Positions 11,441 through 25,505 of a DNA stretch of 64,000 nt are shown one piece after another. Every line of letters starts with the position of its first letter. The stretch's first letter is position 1. This DNA is from Chrysoperla carnea (taxonomy: Eukaryota; Arthropoda; Insecta; Neuroptera; Chrysopidae): the NCBI RefSeq assembly GCF_905475395.1, contig NC_058338.1:41141935-41205934 (forward strand). The letters are read 5' to 3'. The notes under the pieces are model-generated. The model saw only the letters and a list, made by a program, of their open reading frames with translations. It ran no database searches and was not told where the DNA came from. Position numbers and translations under genes: made by a program.

Positions 11441-11862
11441 CTATTTCGCTATCCAGACTCGGTATTCATTTATAATAGTTGATTTACTATCATTAATGAA
11501 TCGTCGGTATAGCTACACCACTTTTTTCACTACCTGGATATCAATAGTCAAGTCTTTGACACCGACATTTGGTTCACGTAGTCTCCCAACTGAAATTGGT
11601 CGAGTACCTCTTGAGAAAATCTGTGCCCCAAATCATTGATAACGGTATCTAATAGGGTTATGTAAATTGATTCCCGAATGTAGGTACTCTTTCACCGATT
11701 TCGCTAGGATTTTTTTTCAATTTTTAAAATTTACACACTCTGAAACCTAATTTTCTATTGTTCTAATTTTAGTTTGAAATTAGGAACAAGAGACTAATTA
11801 TTTGAAGCGATTTATTGTTGATTTTTTTTTAGTTTTTTTAAATCATAAGTCTATTTAGGTGA

Positions 11863-11897
11863 TGGACATGCCCATATGGGTGGATCCGCCACTGATT
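11863..11897 (-). mobile_element. hAT-like transposon end
   Basis: On the minus strand the sequence CAGTGGCGGATCCACCCAT matches the CAGTGGCGGATC-type ends typical of many insect hAT elements. I did not find the partner end, so this is probably a solo fragment. Confidence 0.35.
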
Positions 11898-14800
11898 GTG
11901 CTGTTAATATACAAGTTCAGGATTTGTATGTTGTAAATAGAAACATAGTACCGAAAGCATCGGGGAAATTTTTTTTAATCATATATTTCCGTATAATCCC
12001 CATTTAATTACAATAATTTTGAATATTAGTTTTGAAGAAAATTGAAATTGTCCAGTGCAATCGGCGGATAACGACTAGTTTTTATTTTATATTACGATTA
12101 GATTTTAATTTTTAATATTTAATCTAATTCTAATTTTAATATTTTTGATATTTAGATAAATATTATTATATATTATTATTTTTATAAATCAATAGTTTTT
12201 ACATAAAAATACACATTTTATTTTTTTATAAAATCAAGCAGAAACAGTTGAACTGGTAGAAACAGATTATAGTTCCATTTACCTTATGATAAATCCAGCG
12301 GCCAGCCCCCTATGGTGAACTGTATGATATCTCCTTAAATAACTGATAAGCAAAATATATGATATATTTGTATTTAAATGGAAATAAAATTGAATAACAT
12401 CTATAAATCTTTTTTGTTTTAATTAATTCCATTTAGATAGGGGTAAGTCTATTTTTAGTAAAACACATGATTAAAATAAGAATGTTATCCATTTATCATG
12501 TAGGTACTGTAGTACCTACTAGTAATAATTGAAATAATAATCAATCGTCTATTATGAATTACTCCAACATTACCTAATTGTAATACAAATATGAGTACCT
12601 ACTTAATACCAGCCACATTATTCTCGAAACACTACCAACGTGTTTCAGTTTATACTTAAACCTTCTCACATAACCACCAGTATAAAATTATTATATAAAC
12701 TGTAATAAAACAATAAGTGTTCATTTGTTGTAAAAGTATTTTATAATTCGCAAATATATCGAAATATTAAATAAATATCGATTTTATAAAATGAAAAAGT
12801 AAACTGCTTTGATTAGTCCAAAGAAACGAAAACAGAGCACAATTTTTTCAAAAATAAAGTATTTTAAAGTATTCGTCACCACGGATAATAAATTATTTTT
12901 CTGTTTTTATACTCACCCGTATTTTAACGGGGGGCGTTTAAATTTTAAACGAAAAAAGTCATTAATTTTTTTATCCAAATTAATTAAAGGTAAGCGCTTT
13001 TTTAAATTTTTATTTAATTAAAATTCCTTAAAAATTACTTATTTTAATATTTTACTTTACATTTAAAATAATTAACATAATCCTGTCCTGAAACAATAAA
13101 AAGTTTTGTTTCGATGCATAACAATTTGACATTAACAATGTTTAACACATTTTTTGAATATTATTAAAAAATATATGCAAAAATTAAAATCAGATTATTT
13201 TATGGAATTACGGTGATAATTATTAGGTATAAGTTATTAGATCTTCAAAATGTTGAATCCCTCGGCGATGACACTGAAAAAATTTTAATATAAATAGAAT
13301 AATTTTTGTCATTTTATTTTCTCATAAACTTTTCAATTTGTCATGACAAAAAATATTTAGTAAAACAATTTAAAATTTCACATAAAAATGGTATTAATTA
13401 AAACTTAATTAAAAATTTTTTTTTAAATCTAATGGCTAAAAATTTGAAACATGAAATCAAATTAGTGTCTAAGCAAAACCAAAAAAACCATGTCCCGTCG
13501 GATGCTTTCAATTTTAAATTTTAATATAATAAATCTGCCTTTTAGAAATATTCAACGATCAGAAATTGAAATTAATGTGGGTATGTCATGCTTTTGAACT
13601 GAAATTTTCGCGTGGCAAATTTTTTTTTTACCGTATGAATTTTTTTTATAAGCTATATTTTTTATTATGCTTGCAAGTAGTGGCCAATTAGAGTTAGAAA
13701 CTTTGTAGACAAAAATTATATTTAAAAAAAATAAAATTTTTTTTGGTTAATAATTTCACACAGAAATGGGTCAGTAAGTGGTGGTTAATGGTTAAAGAAA
13801 AAGCAAAAAAGAATAATCTTAAAAATTCTTTTGATTTTTAATATTTTAGAATTTGGATGATAGGAAACGCCAATTGCTACCGACAAGTAACTTTGAAAGT
13901 AAGACCACTCATTCAGTATACATGTATTGATCAGATGAACAGTCGGAATATTTTGCAATACAAATGATCACTAGCAACATTCGTTACACAAATTTTCCTA
14001 AAAGAATTATGTATTTATTTTCAATGTGATAACAATATCAAACTGGATAAGCTATATCAATAGTTACAACATGGCAATAAAAGAACCCTTACAATTTTAC
14101 AACTTTACCCTTACAAACTACAGAAGTTTAAATTTCGTGAAATATTAACTCTGCAAGAAAGTTTATCATCGGTAATACTTTACTTCCTCCAACTAAATAT
14201 CTTATTCCTTATTATTTTCATTAAGTATTTACAAAATATTTATTCTATTAGTGCAGATTAGTTTCAAATTTTTGAAAAAAGATTTAAGAGTCAAAACTAA
14301 TATATAATATGATTAAGAGTCAGTGAAATATTTTTAATAATTAAGAGTCAATTAAATATCTGACCAAAATCTGAAATTAGAAATCTCTATGTGGAATTGT
14401 ATGAGGATTATTTTTGTACTTAAGACTGAAAGACTATATTTTTAGATTTGATTTTCTTTAAAAGAGAATAAATTCAAAGTATATTATATAACGAATACAA
14501 TTGGTATGATTTAATTAGCGACAACAATTTCGAAGATAGTCGATGAATTAATTAATTGATTATTTATCAAATAAAAACATATTTTTTTAAATAAAATAAA
14601 AAATACATGAATCAACCATTTGTCTTCAAAGACTTTCAAATATATCAAAGTCTATATTCTATTAATTATTAATATTTATTTTTGTTTTGACTTTTGACTT
14701 TGTTTTTCTATAGTTTTAATTTACAAAATGTCGGTCAGTTATTTTACCAAAATCATGTTATGTTCTAAATTCCCCATTATAAATAAAAAAAATGTTATAT

Positions 14801-15059
14801 TTTTAAATTTTATATATGAGGATTTTTTGTTTTTAATTTTTGAAGCAACATTTAAAAATATTTCATTTTATTTATTTTGTTTTGAATTAAATTATTTATT
14901 TTTGTTATTATCAGTATGAACCAGTGACCGAGTGGTGGCGCCCAAAATAAACATATACGGAAACTTGGTATAATTTATACATAAACAATCTGTATACATT
15001 GTTTTAAAATGTATCACGCATTTGAATCGTGTTATTTTTTGTCCAATACAATATTTTAA

Positions 15060-15165
15060 AGTAGTGATCGGCAAGATCAAGACTCGAAGGTCTCGGTCTT
15101 GGTCTTGCACATTAAGTCTTCGTCTTGATCTAGCATGCAAGACTCTTGAAAGTGTCTTGATTTTT
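15060..15165. repeat. GTCTTG/CAAGAC-rich low-complexity patch
   Basis: The six-base word CAAGAC or its complement occurs about eight times in roughly 100 bp, in both orientations, so the patch can fold on itself. No gene overlaps it. Confidence 0.6.
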
Positions 15166-18100
15166 AGTTTTTTATAAATAAATTTACTTAGTTATATGCA
15201 CTTTTCTTATTAATCAAGAACTATAGAAACTATTATAGTATTTCAGCAAAAATTTTGTGGAAAAAATTCGCACGAATCTTGAAAAGTTCAGAGCATAGTA
15301 TCTTAGGTTTGGTTTTACAACCCAAGATATTATTTTCTTGAAAAACTACAGGAACAACACGATCATAGACAATTTTTTTTACTCATTACTATCTTTTGTG
15401 TTTGCTTGCTTATGGCTCGCACATAAATCACCATCTCGAAAATTTTTATTTTGTAGAAATAATGCTACTTAAAAGCTTTATTCAAATATCTTTTATTTTT
15501 CGCTCATACCAAGTATCATAAAATATTCCAGCTTTGAAATAACAGAGTTGAGCTTAGTAGAAATTTTATACTTTTCTAGCGTGATTGAAACTCAGACAAC
15601 GGTCAAAAAAATTAGCCCCCAATTCAAGTAAACTAGATATTGTAAGAAAAATATTACTAGAAAAAATTCATTTGGATAGCAAAACGATAATTAACAGTTA
15701 CTCTTCACATTAAAGAGCTTGGTAGAAAATTTCCTCTAAATAATTCCAAATATCAGTCAATTAAAAAAAAATAAATAAATTTTCATATTTCTGGGCTTTT
15801 GTTATTTAAAAATCAACAAATTACATTATTTTTATGGAAAAATCAAATATGATATAACAGACTGATTGAAATCTCATTTATTTGTTTTAAATCCTCCAAT
15901 TGTATTCAAAATTTGAAACAAACTTACCACCAAATCAAAAATTGTATAAATACCCAATGAAATGTTTTGACCCCTACAAAAGAAATCCCCAATCCCAAGT
16001 TAACATTGTTAAACATATTGAACAATTATATTATAGATAATTATTATTTTTTTTAAATATGCTATAATTATTGTATTCCCCACTTTAAAACAGAAAAAAA
16101 TAAGCTCATCAAGAAGGAGACACAATAACATGATAAATAAATATATTTAAGTAAACAAAACATTAGCCGTAGTTCTAATTTCATAAACATTTAGTACAAT
16201 TTGGAGTTAAAAACAATATAGACCTAATCAAAAATATTTTAGTAATATATTTACAAAATGAAGATTAGAGTTTGATTAAAATTTTTGGTTTATTTATCGT
16301 TTGGTGTTTAAAAAAAATCATTGTTTTCATTTAAACAGTGCGTAAACAAATTCGAATGAGTTCGTTATTCTATTTGTTTGAAAGAAAAATTATAGTTATT
16401 GAAATTTTGTGGTTACTACAAAAATCTAAAGTAAGGTACCTATACATATATATTTATATTAAACAATGATCAGAAAATGTATTTGTTTGAAATTTTTTTC
16501 AATATCTTTACGTTTCATGATTATTACAAGCTTTTTATGACAAAATAAGTCCTGCTTTTGAAATCAGGATTCCCAGGTTCCCAGGTACTTCGACGAATTT
16601 TTTTAACATCGTATTTGTGTTCAGAGAAACCAAAAACCCATGAGTAACTATTTTCAGCCCACTTGATACATTTAACGAAATAAGTAATAATTTTTTTTCA
16701 ATTGCCTAAAATAGTGCATCACAAAATGCATTTTTAATGCAGAAACGAGGAAAATTATCTCTCCGTAATTTTCAATGTTCACAAAGTTTGTAAATACCTT
16801 CTAGAACCTAATGCAAAAAAACGGTATACATCGTCGATCCATCTTACTTTAGAAATTTTTACGATTTTGACTTTTTTTTGTGTTAGATTTCCTCGTCTAT
16901 ATAAAAAAATTTGAAACTTCACATAGAATATAAAAGAATTTATGTTAATTTAAAAACTATTTAAATTATGTATCTATAGTTCTGAAATATACGGTGTATT
17001 ATAAAATTGTACCTAATGATTGTGATTCGGATTGTAATGAAAACTGAAAAGTGCCAACTTTAAATTAAATGAATTTACGTTAATTTTTAAGTGCCTTTTA
17101 AAGTTTTTGTAAGAAATTCATATTTCGTATTTTAAAACATAAGGATCTGTTAAAAAATCAAAAAATTAATAACAGTACATTCTTGATATGTATAGGTAAA
17201 AATATATGAAGGGCTTAAATTTCGTTAAAGTTGTAATCTGAAACATAATAAATTTATTTATATGCAAATTTATTAAATACAACAGCATATAATATAATAT
17301 CATAAATAAAAAATTTCCAGATATTAATAAATAAATAAATAAATAAATTCCCCACAATAAATATAATATAATATATGTATTAAATATTTTGTGTTATTTT
17401 TATTATCGGCTAATGAGCCGTTCACCAAAATTTCATTTTATATTTATATTAATAAATTCATGATTTTTAAAGAAATTCCAACAAAATTTCGATAAAATTC
17501 ATTTTCAAATATAAACATTATCAAAAAATTCAAAAGTAAAATTCATCAAGTTGAAAATAGGAAAAAATAATTTCAACCCTAAATCTACCCTGTCCATAGA
17601 TATATGGGCGGAGACACTGATTTACTTTCTATTAAAAAAATTTTTTTTTAATTTCTTTTCATTCATTCCAAGTGAAATTATCAAAAACTTTCAAAATATG
17701 TCGTTTTTTGAGATTCCTCCATAAGAGCCAATGTAGTTTATATCAATGACTTTTTTCTTTAAAAATTTGCGCGGATCCCTATGCGGAAATTTTAACTACA
17801 AATTCTTTGAGTAAAATTCTACCAATAAAAAAATTTTCAGCCTTTAAATCAAACATTGCTGTCATTCTCATACATCCTTAATAGATTTCATATAAAAATT
17901 TGATGAACAGGCTCATTACAATATCACCTATAGTGAATAACCTTCTTTTTAAAAGCGATACAGTTTGTTATGGAGTGGAAAATATCTTATTTGTATTAAA
18001 CCAACAAATGAATTTATAAATTTATCATTTATTACAATTTTATGAAAATAAGAAAAATATAAAATGATTGACATATATTCAAAACAAAGTAAGTTTTTAA

Positions 18101-21100
18101 AACAGCTATGTGTGTTTATAATTTTAAAATTAAATAATATTAACTTGATTGAAATCATGTTGAAAACGCGTGTGTATTTATTTATTCACGTAACAATAAT
18201 CATCTCGTTACATATATTTGGTAAACAAATTTTAATAATATGAATGTACCGAATCAGGACTGTATTCTACTATTTCTACAGTATTCTCATCCATATTTCT
18301 CAATTTGATCCAATGTTTTCGGAACATTGGAATTCTGCTGGGATGTTCATTTCAGTATCATTTTCACATGTGCAAATGATGACTAACATAGCCCCATTAT
18401 TTAACTACATATATAAACTATAATGTTACTGTCTTGTTCATAGAGAGATAGATAAAACAATTGAAGTTATTAGTAAATAAACTATCTAAAACGAAGCGAA
18501 GGCGAACACCAAACAACAACAAAAATAGACTAGTAAATATCAGTTTATATATCACCGTTTTATTTAAGTATCGTTAGTTTATAATAAGTCTAGTAAGATA
18601 AACAGCCGAGAAAATTTTGTTTTTCGAATAACAATAAAAACAGCCAAGATAAAAGCCATCAAAGTTTTGTTTTTATCTCATTCTAGCAAAAAAGAATTTA
18701 ACATGGAGTAGCCATGGTATACCATAAGTAGCTATGCTATATCATATGGCTGATAGACACACTGACGTCATTTTTCTTATTGGATCTCTCTGTTTAATAC
18801 CTGTGTGCTAATATCATCCGTATTTCTTGGCCGATTTTAATTTTAATTTCACTTTTTATCATCGCGCTTATGGTTTTATTGAAATTTTGTCAGGAAATTC
18901 GAAAAATAAATTTCATCCAAGTACCCAATTACTGCTTTTAATTCGTCTTATAAAAGATCAATTAGATCCATAGTCACCATCTTACATATATTACTTTGGT
19001 TACGCTAAAAAGCAATTACCCTCAGAAAGTGTACTCAAATACACGATAATGATTGCTTTTTATTCACGTCTGCTATTCATCTTTATATCTGGGTAAAAGC
19101 TCCTACATACTCAATAACCTACTATATAGGACTACAGATCGCCGAAAAAAGATCCTTAAAGAAATATCCATGTAAAAGATCCTAAAATAATCTACCATAA
19201 AAAGATCTAAAAGCCAATTAAATTCTATTTGAATATAAACTTAAACCTAACGGTAATGTGAACTCTTTTCTCAAATAAATTAACAAAATTGCTAGATATA
19301 TCGTTGAACTGGATCCATACCAGGACGAAGGTTAGAATTTTGGATCTCAAAAATCTATCATGCTGGTTAGTTGTTTATGCCGTATCAATTTTTATCAATC
19401 AATTATTAAAATGTGTTAAAAAAGAAAATTTTAATAAAATGGTTATGATAGTTAATACTTTTAACAGGTATGTGTCAGTACGAAAAAATCGTTCGAGGAA
19501 AATGCGAAATTCGAAATGTCCTACCCGTCCCTCATACTGACCAGCCAGCTCTCTCCACTTATCCCATCACACATGGATCATAGTATGGCTTTCTTTTCTT
19601 TGAAGATTCTTTTGTTTGAAAATATGTAATTGAAATAATAATTTTCCTCCAAAAGAGTTACCAGCTCTGTATTAATATTAAAATATTGTTGTAATTTTTA
19701 CAGTTGTTTATTATTGTCTATGAATGTTGCATACAAATATAGTAATAACAAAATATAAGTACCTTATTACATCACGTGCATCATATGTATAAGTACTTAA
19801 GGTAGTATGGCATTGGCAAGGTTCCTAGTTAACTAATAAAAGATCACAATTCCGTTAATAAATAGAAATAATCAAATATGTATACCACATCGCTTAAGAG
19901 ATATAATTAATTCAAACTATGCAAAATTACATATGCTCTTATAAGTGTCTCTGCTCAAAAATGCCACAGTTGATCTCAAAAAAAAAAAACTGTTCATTGG
20001 ATAGAGCAATGTTTCAAACGTACACTGAAAATTAGTTATTTATGATACTAGTGGATAACAGCATTATTAACGTACGCCTGCGAAATTTGACCAACGAGTG
20101 CGTAGCTGGACAATCTCAGAAGTACGATACCTAATATTGCGTTATAACACGTGTATCGCACAAAATTTTCTCTATCCCTCTAAAATGTGAAAATAAACTA
20201 TGATTATTATTTAATATTGTTCATGGTTTATTGAGAAAAATAGAAAATTAAAAAATTTACTATAGTAGCTTGTTGTCAGTTTACATTTTGACAGTTATTT
20301 GGAGTGTGGTAATGAATTAATTACGATACTAGTGCGGTAATGATTTCAATACCACTCTATTGCGGTAATAAACTATTTTTCTCACGCATACAGAGTGAGA
20401 AAAGTACTTCTTATCTCACGGGTGTAGATAAAAGTTCTAGGCGTATTACCTTATCGTTTTTGGTATAGTATAGATTTACCGTATTTAATTTAATTTGTAT
20501 TATCAAAAATTAGTTTCTGTCGGCGTTGTAATTCGAAAACATGCAGGAGAGATTCTTAGATTATATGTAACACATTTATGAATGGTTTAATAATTAAATT
20601 CTATCAAATATTAATAAATGTTAATTATGTATATTATAAATTTTATATTATTCATAATCAAAATAGTATATAATTTAAAATTACGTTGATTTTTGTGAAA
20701 AAAGTGGTTATATTTGAAGTAATGTAGACGAATTAAAGCTGATAATTGAATTTGAACTTTAAATTTTAGTCAATTCAATTTTTATAAATTTTTACTATGA
20801 TTTCTATTTATTTTTAATAGGCATTTTATTATCAAATTTTTTATATCATTAGTTCCAAAAAGAACCACTGAAAAATGATTGATAATTTCACTATGATTTT
20901 TTCCATCTCGCCAATTCTTTACTACCTTAAAACATTTACAACTTTGAACTTAGAGTTACACTTATTCATTTGCTGCTGGCCAAAGGCTACTATATTCAGT
21001 AGGTACTACACGATGGTAGCAATAAAATGTTTTTAAAATATAAATATGCAAAATTTAATAAAGGAACAAAATTAATAAAGAAAAAAGGAAGATCAATGAA

Positions 21101-21287
21101 TGTTTGGACTATCGTACTTGCTTGCTTACGTTGACAAAATCCTGTATTTTGTATTCCTTTCTTGGATAATTTTTTCTAAAACGCAATTGGGGAAAATATG
21201 CAAAGTATAAAAATTGCTTATTTTTTATGAAATAACACCTCCAAATTTTATTTTGGGATGAACTAAATTTTTTAAATTCCAAATATA

Positions 21288-21692
21288 ATTATAACTAGCT
21301 GTTAACCACCTGCTTTGCTGGACAACTTTAATTTTAAATACAAAGATTATTGTGTTTATAACCTTCATTTCATTTTCTATCACTTATCCTCTTTTTGTTC
21401 ATAATTCCGTTGGTTTTAATTTTTTGGTGCGGAACCTTAATATTATAAGCCACATGAAGTTAAAAAAAATATTATTAACATTAACATTACAGCAAACGTT
21501 AATCTATACCTATTTGCTTATAAAATTCTTTACATGCACCTTAGGAGTTAAATTTTCAAAAATTCGTTCTTAGTAAGCGTCTACATCGCAAAATGAGTAA
21601 CTATGTTAAATTTCAAATCAATCGGGTGTATAGTTTTAGAGATCTCTTGATGAATCAGTCAGTCGGTGGTATTTCGCTATGTAGATTATAAA
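21288..21692. repeat. Interspersed repeat with AACTAGCTG head and GTAGATTATA tail
   Basis: Begins 'ATAACTAGCTGTTAACCACC' then 'TGCTTTGCTGG'. It ends in a block with 'TTTCAAATCAATCGGGTG', 'GATGAATCAGTCAGTC' and 'GTGGTATTTCGCTATGTAGA'. Both ends look like a class of arthropod repeats that start AACTAGCTG and close with GAGTCAGTCAGTGG..TTTCGC..TATAGATTATA. The internal open frame at 21,352-21,573 is not recognisable. Confidence 0.5.
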
Positions 21693-22259
21693 CATGAAAG
21701 TCTATAAACAAATTTTACTATATCTTATACTTCAATAAAAAATAAATCCATCCATGCTTATAAATAAATAAAAATTTTTTTAAATAGCTCAAAAGTGGAC
21801 TTAATGCGAACTTTTAAAAATTTGTTCAATTTGAGCGTTCCTTTTAATTGTTGCCAAAAGTGTAGTTATGTAAACGTCGCACCACTCTGTAATTGACTCG
21901 ACTCTGAATAAAATAATCATTAGTATGATATAATAATCTCAAACAATTGAGACAAAATGTATTTATTACTATTATTTAAGTAGGTAATTTATGTAATATA
22001 GTAAGTAGTTTTATTTATAGCATAGCATACAAATACTATTTTATTTATATTATAATTACTTTATAATATTCACATAAATTATATAACAAATTAACTGAAA
22101 CTGCCTGTGGCTTCGTATTCGGGCTTTTGTCAAACGATCAATAATTTAATTTTAATCTCAATTATAAATTTATAATTCAAATTACTTTATTCAAAAAAAT
22201 TGCAGAATGGTTTGTGTGTATATATAATTGACGGGATAAATAATTTCTGATAGATAACA
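21693..22259. other. Gene-free stretch
   Basis: AT-rich, with nothing recognisable. Confidence 0.45.
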
Positions 22260-22289
22260 CTAGGCATCATTTTGCGGCATGGTAAATAG

Positions 22290-22505
22290 AAAACAATTTT
22301 TTTTTAGATTCAGTGTGCTGAATACGAAAAAAATAGCAGACTTGTCAAATTGACTTTCGTTCATGGCGGTCCCATCCGCCTTGGTATCTTTCCTCGATCG
22401 TTCGATGTCCTGGTGGAACCGTTCTCCTTGTTCCTCACTAATCGCCCAGATTTTCCGGGAATCTGCCAAAATGGCTCTGCAATTCTGTGTAATACTGGGG
22501 GCTTA
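22290..22505 (-). pseudogene. Frameshifted fragment of the EQGERFHQD-containing repeat-borne protein family
   Basis: Three frames of one minus-strand stretch line up with a single family block: first 'LQSHFGRFPENLG', then 'ISEEQGERFHQDI', then 'TIEERYQGGWDRHERKS'. Intact family members read H.H...FPENLGA.S.EQGERFHQDI..ME.RYQG.W, so at least two frameshifts have accumulated here. The family is multicopy in arthropod genomes and behaves like cargo of a mobile element; its function is not known to me. Only the C-terminal block is present. Confidence 0.7.
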
Positions 22506-22691
22506 GCCGATTTAACATTAGGGTAAATTCAAGTACCTTTTTTTGTACTGGTTCATACCTTTTACTTACACAGAACAAAAGTAACAATCTTTAACATGAT
22601 TGGTTGGCTCTGTCAATATCATCGAAAATTAAGCCCTTTACGTCCTTCTTGGCTCTAGTAACGGAGGGATTCCACACACGATATTGGGCAA

Positions 22692-23130
22692 ACAAAAACC
22701 CGACTGTGTAGTTTACATAGCTTTAACAGTCAGGGCCCATTATTGGGAAGAGCCTGTTTTGATTTTAATGGGCCCCGACTGTTAAAGCTATGTAAACTAC
22801 TGGACTTGTTTCTTTCTTTTCAGATGTTATTCATCGTAGTCGCGTTTTTGATTTTTTTAATTATTTATTTTATTTTAGTTTGTTAATATTTATTTATTAA
22901 CGTATTACTGCTTCGCTCCAAAAATCCGCCATTTTGCTTTGTTTTTTTCAAATACCTCTAAGAACACTTGGGCTTTTGAGACAAATATAATGATACCTTA
23001 AATGTTGAAATCCATTGAGCCGTTTGGATGGTACGAGGTAATAAAGAAAATTTACAAACAAATAAACATACATACACACATACATACAAATAACGCGTAA
23101 AAAACACAACCATTCCTTGACAGTCGGGTA
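22692..23130. repeat. Dispersed hairpin-type repeat, copy 2
   Basis: Contains a 33-bp hairpin: left arm 22,708-22,740 (GTAGTTTACATAGCTTTAAC...) pairs with 22,768-22,800 at 32 of 33 positions, with a 27-base loop. To the right it is co-linear with copy 1 at 6345-6912 down to the ACATACATACA-rich tail (about 23,065-23,090). The outer ends CCCGACTGT (22,700) and ACAGTCGGG (about 23,119) are complementary and may be short terminal inverted repeats. Confidence 0.75.
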
Positions 23131-23694
23131 AAAACTAAACGTAGAAAATAAGTTTAAAAAATACTCTAAAATCAAATTTAAAAATCATCACTCTAATTTA
23201 TGAAAAAATATGTTTTTATTCTTATTAACGGATCAATGTTAATTTATTATTAGGTTCATGGCTTTTCAATATTTTTTTTTTTCAATTTTGGAACGATAAT
23301 ATGTGTAGTTTACTGCTTTGCGGGTGTTTATTAATTTTTATTTTGATAAAAATAAAATATCTATATTTATAACTAATAATAACTGTCATTCACGACCCAC
23401 ATATTTTATGTTTTTAATAATTTATTAATTGTTAATTAATTAATCTTATTATTTTTATATAAATAATAAGGAAGAATAAATACGTCGCCATGTGTGTGTG
23501 TCCGTGCATTTACCGCCAAAATTATTAAGAGAGAATTCATTAAGTTTTGTGGTTTAGGTATATATAATTATTGATATTTAGAAACAATTCAGATAATGCT
23601 GTTTGCGAGCCAAAAACCAGTGAAATTAAATTAAAAAAAACTTTTAATTAATTTATATATGGGTAAACCAAACCAGTGAACTTTTGATTAGTAC
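23131..23694. other. Gene-free stretch
   Basis: AT-rich sequence with a TG-rich microsatellite (GTGTGTGTG near 23,492). No gene seen. Confidence 0.45.
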
Positions 23695-24000
23695 AAAATT
23701 AAAAAGGCCGTAACCCCGATGAAGAATTTAATCGTTTGCTGCTTCATACAGAAATTCGATGATTGTCAAAGGGTGCCTGTTTAGATAGGTTTTACAAGCT
23801 ATTTAACTTGGTGCTGGAGTTCTTGAAAGATAAAAAGGAGGATTTTCGATCCAAATTAATTCAATCCAAAAGTGACATCGCTTACTTGACCGATTTGTTT
23901 CAAAAATTTAATGAAAGCAATCTTCAACTTCAAATTCTTAGGTAACAAATTCTTAGGTAACAATACCAATTTAAAATGTAATAATTTTATTACAGTCAAC
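23695..24000 (+). pseudogene. Dead hAT-type (ZBED/FAM200/SCAND3-like) transposase fragment
   Basis: The frame reads GRNPDEEFNRLLLHTEIR, then a TGA at 23,760-23,762 where the family has Trp, then 'LSKGACLDRFYKLFNLVLEF' and 'SKSDIAYLTDLFQKFNESNL'. This corresponds to the HTEVRWLSKG...LDRFYEL...DIAYLTDLF.KFNE.NLQLQ block in the C-terminal half of hAT transposases related to ZBED5/FAM200/SCAND3. A 15-bp tandem duplication (23,931-23,960) with stops truncates it. No BED finger or catalytic N-terminal part is present. Confidence 0.75.
23931..23960. repeat. 15-bp tandem duplication
   Basis: CAAATTCTTAGGTAA occurs twice head to tail at the broken end of the transposase fragment. Confidence 0.9.
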
Positions 24001-25190
24001 TAAAATGAAGTTGCATATTAAAACAAATTATTTAAAATGATTTATTATCAATTTTTTGTAAATCAATTAAATGTTTTCTCAGTAATTTCTCATCCAACTA
24101 GACATAATATTATAGTAAGATATATAAATTATTGTTTCACTTATGTCAATGCTCTTTTATCCAGTGATAACTGATTTGAACGTAAACAATTACTTTTTTT
24201 CTATTTAAATACGTTTAAAAAGTCATTACATTTTTATTTGCCGACTTCAAAAAAGATTCTCAATTTGATAATTATTTTAAAAATACCTTTTTGGTTATTA
24301 TAGTTTCATTTTGTAAGCAAAACTCTTGAATTGATCTCACAAAAGTTTGACGAACTTAAATCGAATTATTTTTCTACATCTTAATAGTTCTTAAACAGCT
24401 AGCTCTAAATGGTTCATGGAGTAGTGGTCGGGGATGGGCCAACCCTTTTTCAGTATCACAACGAACCCTATGGTCTAACTGTGTTCCATCCCAGGACAGC
24501 CACTTTAAACTAACCCAACATAATACTAAACTTTACGAAAACGAAAATACAAGGCTTATAGTAAAAATAAATAAAAATGTGTTTAATAACATCTTTACTT
24601 CGCTTTTAGGCGACCATTATTGAAATAGTTATAGGACCTAACAACAATGAGTGCTTTTGAAATAAAGTATGGCAATTCTTTCATCAAATATGTCCATTGA
24701 AATGATATAATATCCTATCAAAAATAAAAATATATAAAAACGAGGTTGTAACGGAATACGAATTTATTCGCTAACGTCAGCCCAAATAATTAATATGAAT
24801 GATATACCTAAATTTATTGAGTACGGTTTCTATAAGACAGCATTTAAATATAGTTCACGTACGCAAATTTTCGGTGTCTTTAGACCCCCGCCACATTTCT
24901 AAAAGAAAATAAGAAAATCTAACCCCTTGCCTTACACCCCCACCCTCCCTCAAATGATAAGACGTAAGAATTTTTCGCAAATTTTTTTAAACATCAAAGT
25001 TGAAACGTAAAAAATTAAAGTATTTACAAGGTTAAAGTAAAGCACTTACCTACTTATATAAAGGCCAATTTTTTTTTCAAGTAGAAACTAATTGGTATAA
25101 ATTTATTAAATAAATTTTCTCCTTAGAACCTACGTACTGCTTAATATTTTCTTAGCCTTTTTTAATGAACTTGCATAGGAACGAATTACA
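24001..25190. other. Gene-free stretch
   Basis: No coding or repeat structure recognised. Confidence 0.45.
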
Positions 25191-25191
25191 A

Positions 25192-25505
25192 GCTTAAGGT
25201 AGTACTATCGGTAAGACTTTGCATCCAGAATTTAATGAAACTTGGCATAGTTGTCCATTATTATATCATAATTAACCAGTTTAATTTTTAGGAGCCTTCA
25301 GAGAACTGAAAAAATATATTTTAACATTGATCCTTATGGTAAATCACAGATTTTATTTTATTTCACAAAACTGGACCTTCAGATTTTCAGTTCTCTGAAG
25401 GCCCCTAAAAATTTAACTGGTTAATTATGATATAATAATGGACAACTATGCCAAGTTGCATTAAATTTTGAATGCAAAGTCTATTACCGATAGCAATACT
25501 TTAAG
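25192..25505. repeat. Fold-back element, ~120-bp arms
   Basis: The left arm 25,192-25,322 (containing ACTATCGGTAAGACTTTGCA and CATAGTTGTCCATTATTATA) is the near-perfect reverse complement of 25,384-25,505, with a loop of about 60 bp. It lies about 1.7 kb upstream of the insulin-like gene. No open frame. Confidence 0.85.

Larger units (their letters stand above)
11445..21285. other. Long gene-free stretch
   Basis: No coding region I can support in nearly 10 kb. Items seen: a hAT-like end near 11,866-11,895 (CAGTGGCGGATCCACCC on the minus strand); a CAAGAC/GTCTTG-rich low-complexity patch at about 15,070-15,165; a relative of the 4.5-kb palindrome core at 16,565-16,650; an (AAAT)n microsatellite at 17,326-17,348; and a CRE-like TGACGTCA at about 18,762. 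The short open frames have AT-driven composition and no recognisable motifs. Confidence 0.5.
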
